Source: an uncultured Caldimonas sp. (GTDB lineage Bacteria > Pseudomonadota > Gammaproteobacteria > Burkholderiales > Burkholderiaceae). From it: 64,000 nucleotides of DNA. Every line of letters starts with the position of its first letter. Within the stretch, counting starts at the first letter, position 1. The position numbers were made by a program, and so were the translations under genes. The notes beneath the pieces are model-generated. The model was not told the origin of the DNA. It saw nothing but the letters and a program-made list of their open reading frames with translations, and made no database searches. The DNA is taken from contig NZ_CAMLJQ010000001.1 of the NCBI RefSeq assembly GCF_946480305.1, forward strand, positions 62,001 to 126,000, written 5' to 3'. Shown in pieces: positions 46,345 to 57,554 of this stretch.

Positions 46345-48438
46345 ATGAGTGCCAGTTATGAGCTCCACGGCAGCGTGGCCGTGATCACCCTCAACAACCC
46401 ACCGGTCAACGGCCTGGGGTACGAGACCCGCAAAGGCATCACCGACGGCCTGAGCAAGGCCGAGGACGATGCGAACGTCAAGGCCATCGTGATCACCGGT
46501 GCCGGCAGGGCCTTCTCGGGTGGGGCCGACATCCGCGAGTTCGGGTCGCCCAAGGCGCTGCAGGAGCCCAACCTGCTGAGCGTGATCAAGACGGTCGAGA
46601 ACTGCAGCAAGCCGGTCGTGGCTGCGATCCACTCGGTGTGCATGGGTGGTGGGCTCGAGCTTGCGCTCGGCTGCCACTACCGCGTGGCGGCCAATGGCAC
46701 GCAGGTGGCACTGCCTGAAGTCAAGCTCGGGCTGCTCCCGGGCGCGGGCGGCACGCAACGCCTGCCGCGGGCGATCGGCGTCGAGAACGCGCTGAACATG
46801 ATTGTCGGCGGCGACCCCGTCAAGAGCGAGTTGCTGGCAGCCATTCCCGGGCAGACGCTGTTCAACAAGATCGTCGATGGTGACGTGGTGCCGGCGGCCG
46901 TGGCCTACGCCAACGAGATAGCGGACCAACGTCCGCTGCCGCTGGTGCGCAACCTGAAGGCCGAGCATCCGAATGCGGAAGGCTACTTCCAGTTCGCGCG
47001 CAACACAGTGAAGGCGGTGGCCAAGAACTTCCCGGCGCCTGCCAAGTGCGTCGACGCGGTTGAAGCGGCGGTGAAGAAGAAGTTCGAAGACGGCATGACC
47101 TTCGAGCGCGAGCTGTTCGCCGCGCTGATGATGACGCCCGAATCGAAAGCCTTGCGCCACGCGTTCTTTGCGGAGCGCGCAGCCAGCAAGGTTCCTGATG
47201 TGCCGGAGGACACGCCCGTGCGCGCGATCAACAAGGTGGCCGTCATCGGTGCCGGCACCATGGGCGGCGGCATCAGCATGAACTTCCTGAACGCCGGCAT
47301 TCCGGTGGTCATCTTGGAGATGAAACAGGACGCGCTGGATCGTGGTATCGGCGTCATGCGCAAGAACTACGAGGCCCAGGTCAAGAAGGGCAAGCTCAAG
47401 CAGGACAAGTACGAGCAGCGCATCAGCCTGCTGTCCACCACGCTGAGCTACGACGAGATCAAGGACGCCGACCTCGTGATCGAGGCGGTGTTCGAGGACA
47501 TCGGCGTGAAGGAACAGGTGTTCAAGACGCTGGACGAGGTGATGAAACCGGGCGCCATCCTTGCGTCCAACACTTCCACGCTCGACGTGAACAAGATCGC
47601 CGGCTTCACGAAGCGCCCGCAAGACGTGATCGGCATGCACTTCTTCAGCCCTGCCAACGTGATGAAGCTGCTGGAAGTGGTGCGCGGCGAGAAGACCGCG
47701 AAGGACGTGCTCGCCACCGTGATGCAACTGGCGAAGAAGATCCGCAAGACGGCGGTCGTCTCCGGCGTGTGCGACGGCTTCATCGGCAACAGGATGATCG
47801 AGCAGTACAGCCGCCAGGCCGGCTTCCTGCTCGAAGAAGGCTGCACGCCCGAACAGGTGGACCGCGCGATCGAGAGGTTCGGTTTTGCGATGGGGCCGTT
47901 CCGCATGGGCGACCTGGCCGGCAACGACGTCGGCTGGTACATCCGCAAGCGCCGCTACATCGAGAAGCCGCACATGCGCTACAGCAAGACGGCCGACCTG
48001 CTGTGCGAGATGGGTCGCTTCGGCCAGAAGACCGGGGCCGGATGGTACGACTACAAGCCGGGCAAGCGCGATGCGATCCCGTCGCCGGTGGTGAACGAGA
48101 TGATCGAGAAGCACCGTGCGGAGCTCGGCGTAGCGCCGCGCAAGATCAGCGACGAGGAGATCGTCGGCCGTCTGGTCTACGCACTCGTCAACGAGGGCGC
48201 GAAGATCCTGGAGGAGGGCATCGCGCTGCGCGCCTCCGATATCGACATGGTCTACCTCACCGGCTACGGCTTCCCGCTGTGGCGCGGCGGCCCCATGTGC
48301 TACGCCGACACGGTGGGCCTGTTCAATGTGGTGCAGGCGATGAAGCGCTTTGCCAGGAACCCGCGCGACGACGCCGAGTTCTGGCAGCCTGCGCCGTTGC
48401 TTGCAAAGCTGGCCGATGAAGGCAAGTCCTTCAGCTGA
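46345..48438 (+). CDS. FadJ/FadB-like bifunctional enoyl-CoA hydratase/3-hydroxyacyl-CoA dehydrogenase
   Basis: Catalyses the second and third steps of beta-oxidation, 697 aa. The N-terminal crotonase domain (to about 190) has [18 protein letters not shown] for the oxyanion hole and [14 protein letters not shown]. The NAD-binding dehydrogenase domain begins near residue 297 ([17 protein letters not shown]), with catalytic His in [17 protein letters not shown], and two C-terminal 3HCDH domains. The start is ATG 46345 with GGGAG nine bases upstream; a TTG seven codons earlier is in frame but lies inside the operator-like motif. It precedes the thiolase, as expected. Confidence 0.93.
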   Translation: MSASYELHGSVAVITLNNPPVNGLGYETRKGITDGLSKAEDDANVKAIVITGAGRAFSGGADIREFGSPKALQEPNLLSVIKTVENCSKPVVAAIHSVCMGGGLELALGCHYRVAANGTQVALPEVKLGLLPGAGGTQRLPRAIGVENALNMIVGGDPVKSELLAAIPGQTLFNKIVDGDVVPAAVAYANEIADQRPLPLVRNLKAEHPNAEGYFQFARNTVKAVAKNFPAPAKCVDAVEAAVKKKFEDGMTFERELFAALMMTPESKALRHAFFAERAASKVPDVPEDTPVRAINKVAVIGAGTMGGGISMNFLNAGIPVVILEMKQDALDRGIGVMRKNYEAQVKKGKLKQDKYEQRISLLSTTLSYDEIKDADLVIEAVFEDIGVKEQVFKTLDEVMKPGAILASNTSTLDVNKIAGFTKRPQDVIGMHFFSPANVMKLLEVVRGEKTAKDVLATVMQLAKKIRKTAVVSGVCDGFIGNRMIEQYSRQAGFLLEEGCTPEQVDRAIERFGFAMGPFRMGDLAGNDVGWYIRKRRYIEKPHMRYSKTADLLCEMGRFGQKTGAGWYDYKPGKRDAIPSPVVNEMIEKHRAELGVAPRKISDEEIVGRLVYALVNEGAKILEEGIALRASDIDMVYLTGYGFPLWRGGPMCYADTVGLFNVVQAMKRFARNPRDDAEFWQPAPLLAKLADEGKSFS

Positions 48439-48522
48439 TCCACCGCGAACCGAACACCATGGCCGCAGGCCTGCTCGCTTGACTTGCCCCGCCTGCCGCC
48501 GACCGAATCCAGGAGAACCCAC

Positions 48523-49698
<1,176 letters not shown>

Positions 49699-49739
49699 TC
49701 CACGCGGCGGGCGGCTGCCCGCCTCACTGACACGTATAC

Positions 49740-51560
49740 ATGCGCGCCACCCTCGACTTCCTGCTCAACGACTGGCTCGACGTGGAGGCGCTGACGCAGC
49801 GGCCCCGTTTTGCCGACCACTCGCGCGAGACCTTCGAGTCCGTGCTCGACACCTGTGAGCGCATTGCGCGGGAGAAATTCGCGCCGTTCAACCGGCTGGC
49901 AGACACCGAGGAGCCCCATTTCGACGGCAAGCGGGTGCACCTGCCGCAGGCCACCCACGCGGCGATGCAGGCATACGTCGACTCCGGCATGCTGGCAGCG
50001 TCGCAAGACTACGAGTTGGGCGGCATGCAGCTGCCGTGTGTCGTGGAGATGAGCGCACGCAGCTTCTTCTCGGCGGCGAGCGTGGCGATGAGCGGCTACG
50101 CGATGCTGACGCAGGGCAACGCGCACCTGCTGATGGCACACGGCACCCCTTTGCAGAAGGACGTGTTCGCGAAGAACGAGCTGGCGGGCCGCTGGTTCGG
50201 CACGATGTGCCTGAGCGAACCCCAGGCGGGCTCCAGCCTGTCGGACGTTGCCACGCGCGCCACGCCCGACGGGGAGGATTTCGAGAGCGATCCGCTTGGG
50301 CCGCGCTACCGGCTCAAAGGCAACAAGATGTGGATCTCGGGCGGTGAGCACGAGCTGACCGAGAACATCGTCCACCTCGTGCTCGCGAAGATTCCTGGGC
50401 CCGACGGCAGGACGGTTCCGGGGGTGAAGGGCATCTCGCTGTTCATCGTGCCCAAGAAGATGGTGGACACCCACGGCGAGTTGACCGGCGAGCGCAACGA
50501 CGTGGCGCTCGCGGGCCTCAACCACAAACTGGGCTATCGCGGCACCACGAACACGCTGCTGAACTTCGGCGAAGGCCGGTTCCCGGTGCGGGGGCAGGCA
50601 GGTGCCGTTGGCTACCTTGTGGGCGAACCCGGCAAGGGATTGGCCTGCATGTTCCACATGATGAACGAGGCACGCATCGGTGTGGGACTGGGTGCCACGA
50701 TGCTGGGCTATGCGGGCTATCTCGCTTCGCTCGAATACGCGAAGCAGCGCCCGCAGGGCAGGGCCGTGGGCCCGGGCGGCAAGGATGCCGCGCAACCTCA
50801 GGTGCCCATCATCGAGCATGCCGACGTGAAGCGCATGCTGCTCGCGCAGAAGGCGTACTGCGAGGGCGCGCTGGCCCTGGAGCTGTACTGCGCCCGGCTT
50901 GTGGACGAGCAACACACGGGCGAGACGCAAGCCGCGGCCGAGGCCGCCTTGCTGCTGGAAGTGCTGACACCCATTGCCAAGAGCTGGCCCAGCGAGTGGT
51001 GCCTGGAGGCCAACAGCCTGGCGATCCAGGTGCACGGCGGGTATGGCTACACGCGCGACTTCCCGGTGGAGCAGTACTGGCGCGACAACCGTCTGAACAT
51101 GATCCACGAGGGCACCCATGGCATCCAGGGGCTGGACCTCCTGGGCCGCAAGGTGGTGATGGAAGGCGGCAAGGGGTTGTCGCTGTTGGCCGCGCGGATG
51201 AACCACACGATCGAGCAGGCCATGCAGCACGCCGAACTGGCCGGGCACGCGAATGCGCTTGCCAAGGCGCTGGCTCATGTGGGGCGCGCCACCAAGGCGG
51301 CCTGGGCCACCGGCAACCCGACCGAGGCACTGGCGAACGCGACACCGTACCTGCAGGCCTTCGGCCACACGGTGCTGGCATGGATCTGGCTCGATGTGGC
51401 GTTGTGCGCTGCGCAAAAGGAGCAGAACGACTTTGCGAAAGGCAAGCTGGCCGCGGCTACTTACTTTTTCCACTACGAATTGCCGAGAATAGCCCCCTGG
51501 CTGGCCGTCGTCGAATCCCGCGACGCGACCTGTCGCAACATGCAGGAGGCGTGGTTCTGA
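49740..51560 (+). CDS. Large acyl-CoA dehydrogenase (DmdC-like, with C-terminal extension)
   Basis: FAD-dependent acyl-CoA dehydrogenase, 606 aa, first step of beta-oxidation. It belongs to the long subgroup with an extra C-terminal helical domain (residues about 470-600), as in 3-methylthiopropionyl-CoA dehydrogenases. The N-terminus, MRATLDFLLNDWLDVEALTQ, core motif GTMCLSEPQAGSSLSDV, and catalytic-Glu region NMIHEGTHGIQGLDLLGRKV are clear. ATG 49740 has no strong ribosome site. Repeat copy C begins 3 bp after the stop. The substrate cannot be fixed; no dmdA is present. Confidence 0.9.
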   Translation: MRATLDFLLNDWLDVEALTQRPRFADHSRETFESVLDTCERIAREKFAPFNRLADTEEPHFDGKRVHLPQATHAAMQAYVDSGMLAASQDYELGGMQLPCVVEMSARSFFSAASVAMSGYAMLTQGNAHLLMAHGTPLQKDVFAKNELAGRWFGTMCLSEPQAGSSLSDVATRATPDGEDFESDPLGPRYRLKGNKMWISGGEHELTENIVHLVLAKIPGPDGRTVPGVKGISLFIVPKKMVDTHGELTGERNDVALAGLNHKLGYRGTTNTLLNFGEGRFPVRGQAGAVGYLVGEPGKGLACMFHMMNEARIGVGLGATMLGYAGYLASLEYAKQRPQGRAVGPGGKDAAQPQVPIIEHADVKRMLLAQKAYCEGALALELYCARLVDEQHTGETQAAAEAALLLEVLTPIAKSWPSEWCLEANSLAIQVHGGYGYTRDFPVEQYWRDNRLNMIHEGTHGIQGLDLLGRKVVMEGGKGLSLLAARMNHTIEQAMQHAELAGHANALAKALAHVGRATKAAWATGNPTEALANATPYLQAFGHTVLAWIWLDVALCAAQKEQNDFAKGKLAAATYFFHYELPRIAPWLAVVESRDATCRNMQEAWF

Positions 51561-51563
51561 AGG

Positions 51564-51660
51564 GACCACCCCTACGCGCTGCGCGCGCCCCTCGAGGGGC
51601 GACACCAGCGGACCGGCGGAGCCGGATCCGCGGTGTCACTCGGCAATACGTCGGGCGTGC
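51564..51660 (+). repeat. Dispersed intergenic repeat, copy C (short form)
   Basis: Starts GACCACCCCTACGCGC three bases after the acyl-CoA dehydrogenase TGA. It contains stem CCCCTCGAGGGG, block CCAGCGGACCGGC...GCCGGATCCGCGG with outer GACAC/GTGTC, and ends CACTCGGC. It fills most of the 136 bp before the next small gene. Confidence 0.87.
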
Positions 51661-51696
51661 GCGGCTTCCTGCCAACTTACGGGTTGAAGGCATCGA

Positions 51697-51897
51697 ATGA
51701 AAACAAGCACGGTGGAAACCCTGGTGTGGGTACTGATCTACGGAGGACTGCTCGTGCTGTCCCTCGGCTACTTCGTGGGACGCCAGGAGCAAACGCTCGG
51801 CAACGGGCTTATGCTTGGCGGCGCGGCGATCGCAGGCATCGGCGTGGTGCTGGTCTACGTTCGCTCGCGAATGAAGTCACCGGAGAGGAAATCATGA
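51697..51897 (+). CDS. Small two-helix membrane protein, unknown
   Basis: 66-residue protein with two predicted membrane helices (TLVWVLIYGGLLVLSLGYFV and NGLMLGGAAIAGIGVVLVYV) and a basic C-terminal tail (RSRMKSPERKS). I do not recognise a family. The start is ATG 51697. The stop overlaps the next gene by 4 bp (ATGA), which supports real translation. Confidence 0.65.
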   Translation: MKTSTVETLVWVLIYGGLLVLSLGYFVGRQEQTLGNGLMLGGAAIAGIGVVLVYVRSRMKSPERKS

Positions 51898-52247
51898 TCA
51901 AGCACATCGTCATGTGGCAGCTCAACGATCCTGCCGATGCGCCCAAGTTCAAGGAACTGCTCGAGAGCTGCAAGAGCCTCGTGCCGGGCATGGTGGAGTT
52001 CGAGGTCGGCATCCGCACTGCGCGGCTCGAAGCGACGATGGACGTGGTGCTGGTGTCCACGTTCACTGACAAGGCATCGCTCGACGCGTACCAGGAACAC
52101 CCTCACCACAAGGCGGTGGGCGCTCAGCTGGGCCGTATGCGCAGTTCCCGGGCGGTGGTCGACTATGTGACCAACGTGTTGCCTGGGGCCGACGTCGATC
52201 TGGGTGACGATCTCTCGTTCGCTCCCACCGCGCCAGCGCCGATCTGA
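51894..52247 (+). CDS. Dabb-domain (stress-responsive A/B barrel) protein
   Basis: 117-residue dimeric alpha-beta barrel protein of the Dabb family (PF07876). The signature begins MIKHIVMWQLND, with the central LESCKSLVPGMVEFEVGIRT and DVVLVSTFTDKASLDAYQEH. The C-terminal 20 residues are a variable tail. AGAGGAAATC precedes the ATG, which overlaps the upstream stop. Family members can be degradative or stress proteins; no specific reaction can be given. Confidence 0.87.
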   Translation: MIKHIVMWQLNDPADAPKFKELLESCKSLVPGMVEFEVGIRTARLEATMDVVLVSTFTDKASLDAYQEHPHHKAVGAQLGRMRSSRAVVDYVTNVLPGADVDLGDDLSFAPTAPAPI

Positions 52248-52302
52248 CGGTTCTTCCCTCCACGGCGGTGCCGGGCGCGCCGCCCCTTCCTTCCCAACTC
52301 CC

Positions 52303-53088
52303 ATGAGCCTCGATTCCCTGTTCGACCTGACCGGCCGCACGGCCTTGATCACCGGCGGTTCCCGCGGGCTTGGCCTGCAGATCGCCGAGGCACTCGGTGC
52401 TGCCGGCGCCAAGCTGATGCTGAGTTCGCGCAAGGCGCAAGACCTGGAAGAAGCGGTCGCGCACCTGCAGGACAGCGGCATCGACGCCCGCTGGGTTGCC
52501 GCCGACGCGAGCCGCGAAGAAGACGTGCAACGCATCGCCGACGAAACCTTGCAGCGCATGGGACACGTCGACATCCTCGTCAACAACGCGGGTGCCACCT
52601 GGGGCTCACCGGCCGAAGACCACCCTGTCGAGGCCTGGGACAAGGTGATGAACCTCAACGTGCGTGGCATCTTCCTGCTCAGCCAGGTCATCGGCAAGAA
52701 GAGCATGATCCCGCGCAGGCACGGGCGCATCATCAACATCGCCTCCATTGCGGGCCTGGGGGGCAACCCGCAGTTCATGAACACGATCGCCTACAACACG
52801 AGCAAGGGCGCGGTGGTCAACTTCACCCGTGCGCTGGCGTGCGAATGGGGGCGCTACGGCATCACCGTCAATGCGCTGGCACCGGGCATGTTCCCGAGCA
52901 AGATGACCCGGGGCACGCTCGAGAAGGTGGGCGCCGAGAACATCGCGCAGCACGCGCCGCTGCAGCGCATCGGTGACGACGAAGACCTGAAGGGTGCCGC
53001 GCTGCTGTTCGCATCGCAGGCCGGCAAGCACATCACGGGGCAGATCCTCGCCGTCGATGGCGGCGTGAGCGCGCTGGTGGGGGGGTGA
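52303..53088 (+). CDS. SDR-family oxidoreductase
   Basis: Classical short-chain dehydrogenase, 261 aa. The NAD(P) motif TGGSRGLGLQIA is at residues 17-28, NNAG follows, and the Ser-Tyr-Lys triad is in NIASIAGLGGNPQFMNTIAY then NTSKGAVVNF. C-terminal LAVDGGVSALVGG is typical of 3-oxoacyl or 3-hydroxyacyl-type SDRs. The start is ATG 52303; the longer frame overlaps the Dabb gene. The stop overlaps the thioesterase start (TGATG). Confidence 0.9.
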   Translation: MSLDSLFDLTGRTALITGGSRGLGLQIAEALGAAGAKLMLSSRKAQDLEEAVAHLQDSGIDARWVAADASREEDVQRIADETLQRMGHVDILVNNAGATWGSPAEDHPVEAWDKVMNLNVRGIFLLSQVIGKKSMIPRRHGRIINIASIAGLGGNPQFMNTIAYNTSKGAVVNFTRALACEWGRYGITVNALAPGMFPSKMTRGTLEKVGAENIAQHAPLQRIGDDEDLKGAALLFASQAGKHITGQILAVDGGVSALVGG

Positions 53089-53543
53089 TGGATTTCCCCG
53101 TACACATTCCCTTTGTCGAGGCGCTCGGCTTCGAGTTGGTGCGCATCGATGATGGCGAGGCCGAGCTGCGGCTGGCACTGAAGGACCTGCACTTCAACTC
53201 CTTCCGCGTGGCGCACGGCGGTGTGAGCATGACGCTGCTCGACGTGGCGATGGCGCACGCAGCCCGCAGCATCAACCGCGACCGGGCCGACTTCGGCCCC
53301 GGCGTCGTGACGATCGAGATGAAGACCAGTTTCATGCGTCCCGGGGAAGGCGAGTTGCGCGCGATCGGCCGCCTGCTGCACCGCACCGCGACGTTGGCCT
53401 TCTGTGAGGGAGAGATCCTCGGTGGCGACGGCGAGCGCATTGCCCACGCCACCGGCACGTTCAAGTACCTGCGCGCGCTGCCGTCCGAGAAACGCGAAGT
53501 CAAGCCGTTGCAGCGCCGTCTGGACGGCTCCGGGTCAGACTGA
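53088..53543 (+). CDS. PaaI-family acyl-CoA thioesterase
   Basis: Hotdog-fold thioesterase, 151 aa. The signature HGGVSMTLLDVAMAHAARSI matches the PaaI/YdiI type, and FEVEMKTSFM-like VTIEMKTSFMRPGEGEL follows. GTG 53085 directly before ATG 53088 could also initiate; ATG gives the TGATG overlap with the SDR and is preferred. Such enzymes release CoA from stalled thioesters. Repeat copy D begins 2 bp after the stop. Confidence 0.9.
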   Translation: MDFPVHIPFVEALGFELVRIDDGEAELRLALKDLHFNSFRVAHGGVSMTLLDVAMAHAARSINRDRADFGPGVVTIEMKTSFMRPGEGELRAIGRLLHRTATLAFCEGEILGGDGERIAHATGTFKYLRALPSEKREVKPLQRRLDGSGSD

Positions 53544-53545
53544 TG

Positions 53546-53716
53546 GACCACCCCCTACCGCCTTCGGCGCCTTGCAGCCCGCGCCGGCCCAGGAGGTCCG
53601 GCCCTCCGCCAGGCTTGAACCGTCCGCAGGGACTGTTCATGTCCGGGCTCAGCCCCCTCGAGGTGGCGCTACCGGTGGACCGGCAGAGCCGGATCCACGG
53701 TGGCCGCTGGTAGGGG
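53546..53716 (+). repeat. Dispersed intergenic repeat, copy D (long form)
   Basis: Starts GACCACCCCCTACCGCC two bases after the thioesterase TGA. It has the long-form insert with GTCCGCAGGGAC and TGTCCGGGCTCAG shared with copy A, then CCCCCTCGAGG and block GGTGGACCGGCAGAGCCGG, ending GGTAGGGG. The two ends, CCCCTAC and GTAGGGG, form terminal inverted repeats, so the whole element could fold on itself. Confidence 0.83.
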
Positions 53717-53764
53717 TTCGTGCGCATTTTTTCGAGCAGGCTGCCTGCTTTTGGAGATTCAGTG

Positions 53765-54784
53765 ATGTCCTTGATCAATCGCCAGATCCTGCTCGTCTCG
53801 CGCCCTCAGGGCGAAGCGAGCGTCGACAACTTCAAGCTCGTCGAAACGCCGGTGCCGGCCGTTGCCGACGGGCAGGTGCTGGTGCGCCACCACTACCTGT
53901 CGCTTGACCCGTACATGCGCATGCGCATGAGCGATGCGAAGAGCTACGCGGCGCCGCAGGCGTTGAACGAGGTGATGATCGGTGGCACGGTGGGGGAGGT
54001 GGTCGAATCCCGCAACCCGAACTTCAAGCCGGGCGACACGGTGCGCGGCATGGGGGGGTGGCAGGAATACGCACTGGTCGACACCACGCAGCGCGGGGTG
54101 CTGCAGAAGGTGGACGCGACACAGATCCCGCTGTCGGCCTATCTGGGGGCGGTCGGCATGCCCGGCGTGACGGCCTGGTACGGCCTCGTGAAGATCATCC
54201 AACCCAAGGCCGGGCAGACCGTGGTGGTGAGCGCGGCCAGTGGCGCGGTCGGCAGTGCGGTGGGGCAGTTGGCCAAGGTGCGGGGCTGCCGCGCGGTGGG
54301 CATTGCCGGTGGGCAGGACAAGTGCCGCTACGTGACGGAGGAACTGGGCTTCGATGCCTGCATCGACTACAAGCAGCACCGCGACGAGAAGTCGCTGGCG
54401 GCCGCGTTGAAGGCGGCTGCACCCGACGGCATCGACGGCTGCTTCGAGAACGTCGGCGGCATGGTGCTCGACGCGGTGATGTCACAGATCAACGCCTTCG
54501 GACGCATCGCGCTGTGCGGGATGATCTCGGGCTACGACGGCCAGCCGATTCCGATGGCGCGACCGCAGCTGATCCTGACGCAGCGCCTCACGCTCGAAGG
54601 GTTCATCGTCAGCGAGCACATGGAAGTGTGGCCCGAGGCGCTGAAGGAGCTGGGCTCGCTGGTTGCAGGCGGCAAGCTGAAGTACCGCGAGACGGTCGCG
54701 CAAGGCTTGGCGAGCGCGCCCGAGGCCTTCCTTGGGCTGCTGCGCGGCAAGAACTTCGGCAAGCAGCTCGTCAAGTTGATCTGA
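53765..54784 (+). CDS. NADP-dependent medium-chain reductase (CurA-like)
   Basis: Zinc-free medium-chain dehydrogenase/reductase, 339 aa. The family's N-terminal catalytic domain has YLSLDPYMRMRM, and the nucleotide motif is SAASGAVGSAVGQLAK. GIDGCFENVGGMVLDAVMSQ and LILTQRLTLEGFIVSEHM are typical of 2-alkenal/curcumin reductases. The start is ATG 53765; the frame extends 15 codons upstream without support. It would reduce alpha,beta-unsaturated carbonyls. Physiological substrate unknown. Confidence 0.9.
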   Translation: MSLINRQILLVSRPQGEASVDNFKLVETPVPAVADGQVLVRHHYLSLDPYMRMRMSDAKSYAAPQALNEVMIGGTVGEVVESRNPNFKPGDTVRGMGGWQEYALVDTTQRGVLQKVDATQIPLSAYLGAVGMPGVTAWYGLVKIIQPKAGQTVVVSAASGAVGSAVGQLAKVRGCRAVGIAGGQDKCRYVTEELGFDACIDYKQHRDEKSLAAALKAAAPDGIDGCFENVGGMVLDAVMSQINAFGRIALCGMISGYDGQPIPMARPQLILTQRLTLEGFIVSEHMEVWPEALKELGSLVAGGKLKYRETVAQGLASAPEAFLGLLRGKNFGKQLVKLI

Positions 54785-54837
54785 TCGGCCGCCGCTCGCG
54801 TGCGGCTCGACGGTCCCGAGACACGGAGGTGATGGAG

Positions 54838-56511
54838 ATGTCCGCATCGTTCGCTCCCCTCGACCAGACCCATGAGGTGCTCAACCAGAGCACGCCGCTG
54901 GCCGGCTACAACCTCTTCACGACCCATCGGCCGTTGCGCGACGCGCTGGCCTTCCACTGGCCGGGCCACGACGACACGCGCCTGCGCGCGCTCGGCGAAA
55001 CGGTCGGTACTGCCGAAATGCAGCAGCACGCGCGGCTGGCAAACGTGCATGCGCCGCAACTGCACAGCCACGACCGGTTCGGCCGCCGCATCGACCAGGT
55101 CGAGTTTCACCCCAGCTATCACGCACTGATGGGGGCCGCCGTGCGGCACGGGTTGCACGGCACGCCTTGGGCACGCGGCGCTGGCGCACACATGGAGCGC
55201 GCCGCGGGCTTCATGCTCTTTACCGAGCTGGAGCCGTCGATCCTGTGCCCCATCTCGATGACCTACGCGGTGACGCCTGCGCTGCGCGGCAACGCCGAGG
55301 TGTTCAACGACTGGTTCCCCAAGCTCACGAGCACCGAGTACGACGCCCGCTTTGCGCCCGCGGCGCAGAAGGCCGGCGTGACGATGGGCATGGGCATGAC
55401 CGAAAAGCAGGGGGGCTCGGACGTGCGCGCCAACACGACGCAGGCCACGTTCGACAGCACCACGCCGTGGGGCCGGTGCTACCGGCTGGTGGGGCACAAG
55501 TGGTTCTTCTCGGCGCCGATGTGCGATGCGTTCCTGGTGCTCGCCCAGGCACCGGCGGGTCTGAGCTGTTTTTTCCTGCCTCGCGTGCTGCCCGACGGGA
55601 CGATCAACGCACTGCGCATCCAGCGGTTGAAGGACAAGCTGGGCAACAAGGCCAATGCCAGCTCCGAAGTGGAGTTTGCCGGCGCACATGCGTGGCTGGT
55701 GGGCGAAGAAGGGCGGGGCGTGCCGCAGATCCTGGAGATGGGCACCCTGACCCGGCTCGATTGCGCGCTGGGTACCACCGGGTTGATGCGTCAGGCCCTG
55801 GCGCTGGCGCTCAACCATGCAACCCAGCGCAAGGCCTTCGGCTATCGGTTGATCGAGCATCCGCTGATGCGCAACGTGCTGGCCGATCTGGCACTGGAAA
55901 GCGAAGCCGCCGTTGCATTGAGCCTGCGCCTCGCGCGCGCCTTCGACCGGCAGGGCGACCCGCACGAAGCGCTGATGCGCCGCGTGCTCACGCCGGTGTC
56001 GAAGTACTGGATCTGCAAGCGCGGCAGCGCCTTTGCACAGGAAGCGATGGAATGCCTGGGCGGCAACGGTTACGTGGAAGAGGGCGGCGAGGGCGTGATG
56101 GCCCGCATCTACCGCGAGATGCCGCTCAACTCCATCTGGGAAGGCGCCGGCAACATCATGGCGCTGGACCTGCTGCGTGCGTTGAAGAAGCGTGACGACC
56201 AGGGCAACGATGTGGCAGCGGCGTTGGCATCGGAGTTGGACGTGGCACGTGGCGCCCATCCTGCCTACGATCGTTTGGTTGCGTCGCTGCTGGCACGCAT
56301 GGAAGACGGCATCGAGGAGCCTGAAGCGCGCCGCCTTGCGCAAGACGTGGCGCTGGCGGTGCAGGCCGCGATGCTGCGGCAGCACGCGCCTGATTTCGTG
56401 TTCGACGCGTTCTGTGCCTCCCGGCTTGGCGGTGACTGGGGCCACGCCTTCGGCACGCTACCGCTCGTCAGCAATGTCGACGGCATCATCGCCCGCGCCA
56501 TGCCCTATTGA
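54838..56511 (+). CDS. AidB-like acyl-CoA dehydrogenase
   Basis: FAD-containing acyl-CoA dehydrogenase of the AidB/isovaleryl-CoA-dehydrogenase-like subgroup, 557 aa. The core is KQGGSDVRANTTQA, LKDKLGNKANASSEVEF and MARIYREMPLNSIWEGAGNI. GGAGG eight bases before ATG 54838 decides the start over ATG 54832. E. coli AidB binds DNA and is linked to alkylation response; here the fatty-acid context suggests a metabolic role. It is distinct from the 606-residue dehydrogenase upstream. Confidence 0.9.
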   Translation: MSASFAPLDQTHEVLNQSTPLAGYNLFTTHRPLRDALAFHWPGHDDTRLRALGETVGTAEMQQHARLANVHAPQLHSHDRFGRRIDQVEFHPSYHALMGAAVRHGLHGTPWARGAGAHMERAAGFMLFTELEPSILCPISMTYAVTPALRGNAEVFNDWFPKLTSTEYDARFAPAAQKAGVTMGMGMTEKQGGSDVRANTTQATFDSTTPWGRCYRLVGHKWFFSAPMCDAFLVLAQAPAGLSCFFLPRVLPDGTINALRIQRLKDKLGNKANASSEVEFAGAHAWLVGEEGRGVPQILEMGTLTRLDCALGTTGLMRQALALALNHATQRKAFGYRLIEHPLMRNVLADLALESEAAVALSLRLARAFDRQGDPHEALMRRVLTPVSKYWICKRGSAFAQEAMECLGGNGYVEEGGEGVMARIYREMPLNSIWEGAGNIMALDLLRALKKRDDQGNDVAAALASELDVARGAHPAYDRLVASLLARMEDGIEEPEARRLAQDVALAVQAAMLRQHAPDFVFDAFCASRLGGDWGHAFGTLPLVSNVDGIIARAMPY

Positions 56512-56600
56512 CCTTGCCGAGTTGTCGCCTGATGGACAGACCCTGCGCCGTGCGTGGCGCAACATGCGCCGCAGCGAATCAACCTACCAGGAGACCCCCA

Positions 56601-57512
56601 ATGAAATCCTTTCAGGGCAAGACCGCCGTCCTCACCGGCGCTGCCTCCGGCTTCGGCCTCGAAGTGGCGCGCCTCGCAGCGCGTGCCGGCATGAATGTGG
56701 TGATGGCCGACGTGCAGCAGGAGGCACTGGACCGCGCCGCGGAAGAGATCCGCAGCCTGGGCGCGCAGGTGTTGCCGTTCCGTCTGGACGTGTCCAAGGC
56801 CGGCGAGGTGGAGGCCATGGGCGCCGCAACGGTCGAGCGCTTCGGCGTGCCGCATCTGGTGTTCAACAACGCCGGCGTGGCGTTCGGCGGCCTGATCTGG
56901 GAACACACGCTGAAGGACTGGGAATGGGTGGTCGGTGTCAACCTGATGGGCGTGGCCCACGGGGTGCGCGTGTTCACGCCGCTGATGATCGAGGCCGCCC
57001 GGCAGAACCCGGCCTTCGAAGGCCACATCGTCAATACCGCGTCGATGGCCGGGCTGCTGAACGCGCCGAACATGGGCGTCTACAACGTCACCAAGCATGC
57101 GGTGGTGGCCTTGAGCGAAACGCTCTACCAGGACCTGCACCTGGTGACCGATCAGATCGACTGCTCGGTGCTGTGCCCGTACTTCGTGCCCACCGGCATC
57201 CACGAGTCGCACCGCAACCGCCCGCACGAGGCGCGCACTGACAGCAAGCCCACCCCGAGCCAGTTGATCGCCCAGGCCAACAGCGCCAAGGCCGTCACGT
57301 CGGGCAAGATCACCGCCGCCGAAGTGGCACAGAAGGTGATGGACGCCGTGCGCGAGCGGCAGTTCTACATCTACAGCCATCCGCAGGCGCTGGGCATGGT
57401 GCAAAAGCGGCTGGAGGACGTGGTGCTCGGCCGCAACCCGAGCGACCCGTACGAGGCCAAACCCGAGATCGGCGAGAAGCTGCGGCAGGCATTGCGCGCG
57501 GCGATGGGTTGA
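56601..57512 (+). CDS. SDR-family oxidoreductase, long C-terminal form
   Basis: Second SDR, 303 aa. Nucleotide motif TGAASGFGLEVA is at residues 12-23; NNAGVAFGG and the Tyr-Lys pair in VYNVTKHAVVALSE follow. The C-terminal 80 residues (RERQFYIYSHPQALGMVQKR) form an extension seen in one SDR subgroup. AGGAGA lies eight bases before ATG 56601; the longer frame overlaps the AidB gene. No specific substrate can be assigned. Confidence 0.9.
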   Translation: MKSFQGKTAVLTGAASGFGLEVARLAARAGMNVVMADVQQEALDRAAEEIRSLGAQVLPFRLDVSKAGEVEAMGAATVERFGVPHLVFNNAGVAFGGLIWEHTLKDWEWVVGVNLMGVAHGVRVFTPLMIEAARQNPAFEGHIVNTASMAGLLNAPNMGVYNVTKHAVVALSETLYQDLHLVTDQIDCSVLCPYFVPTGIHESHRNRPHEARTDSKPTPSQLIAQANSAKAVTSGKITAAEVAQKVMDAVRERQFYIYSHPQALGMVQKRLEDVVLGRNPSDPYEAKPEIGEKLRQALRAAMG

Positions 57513-57554
57513 GGCAGGAGCAGCAGCCGCGAGCAGGTGCGCGGACGGCGTCCG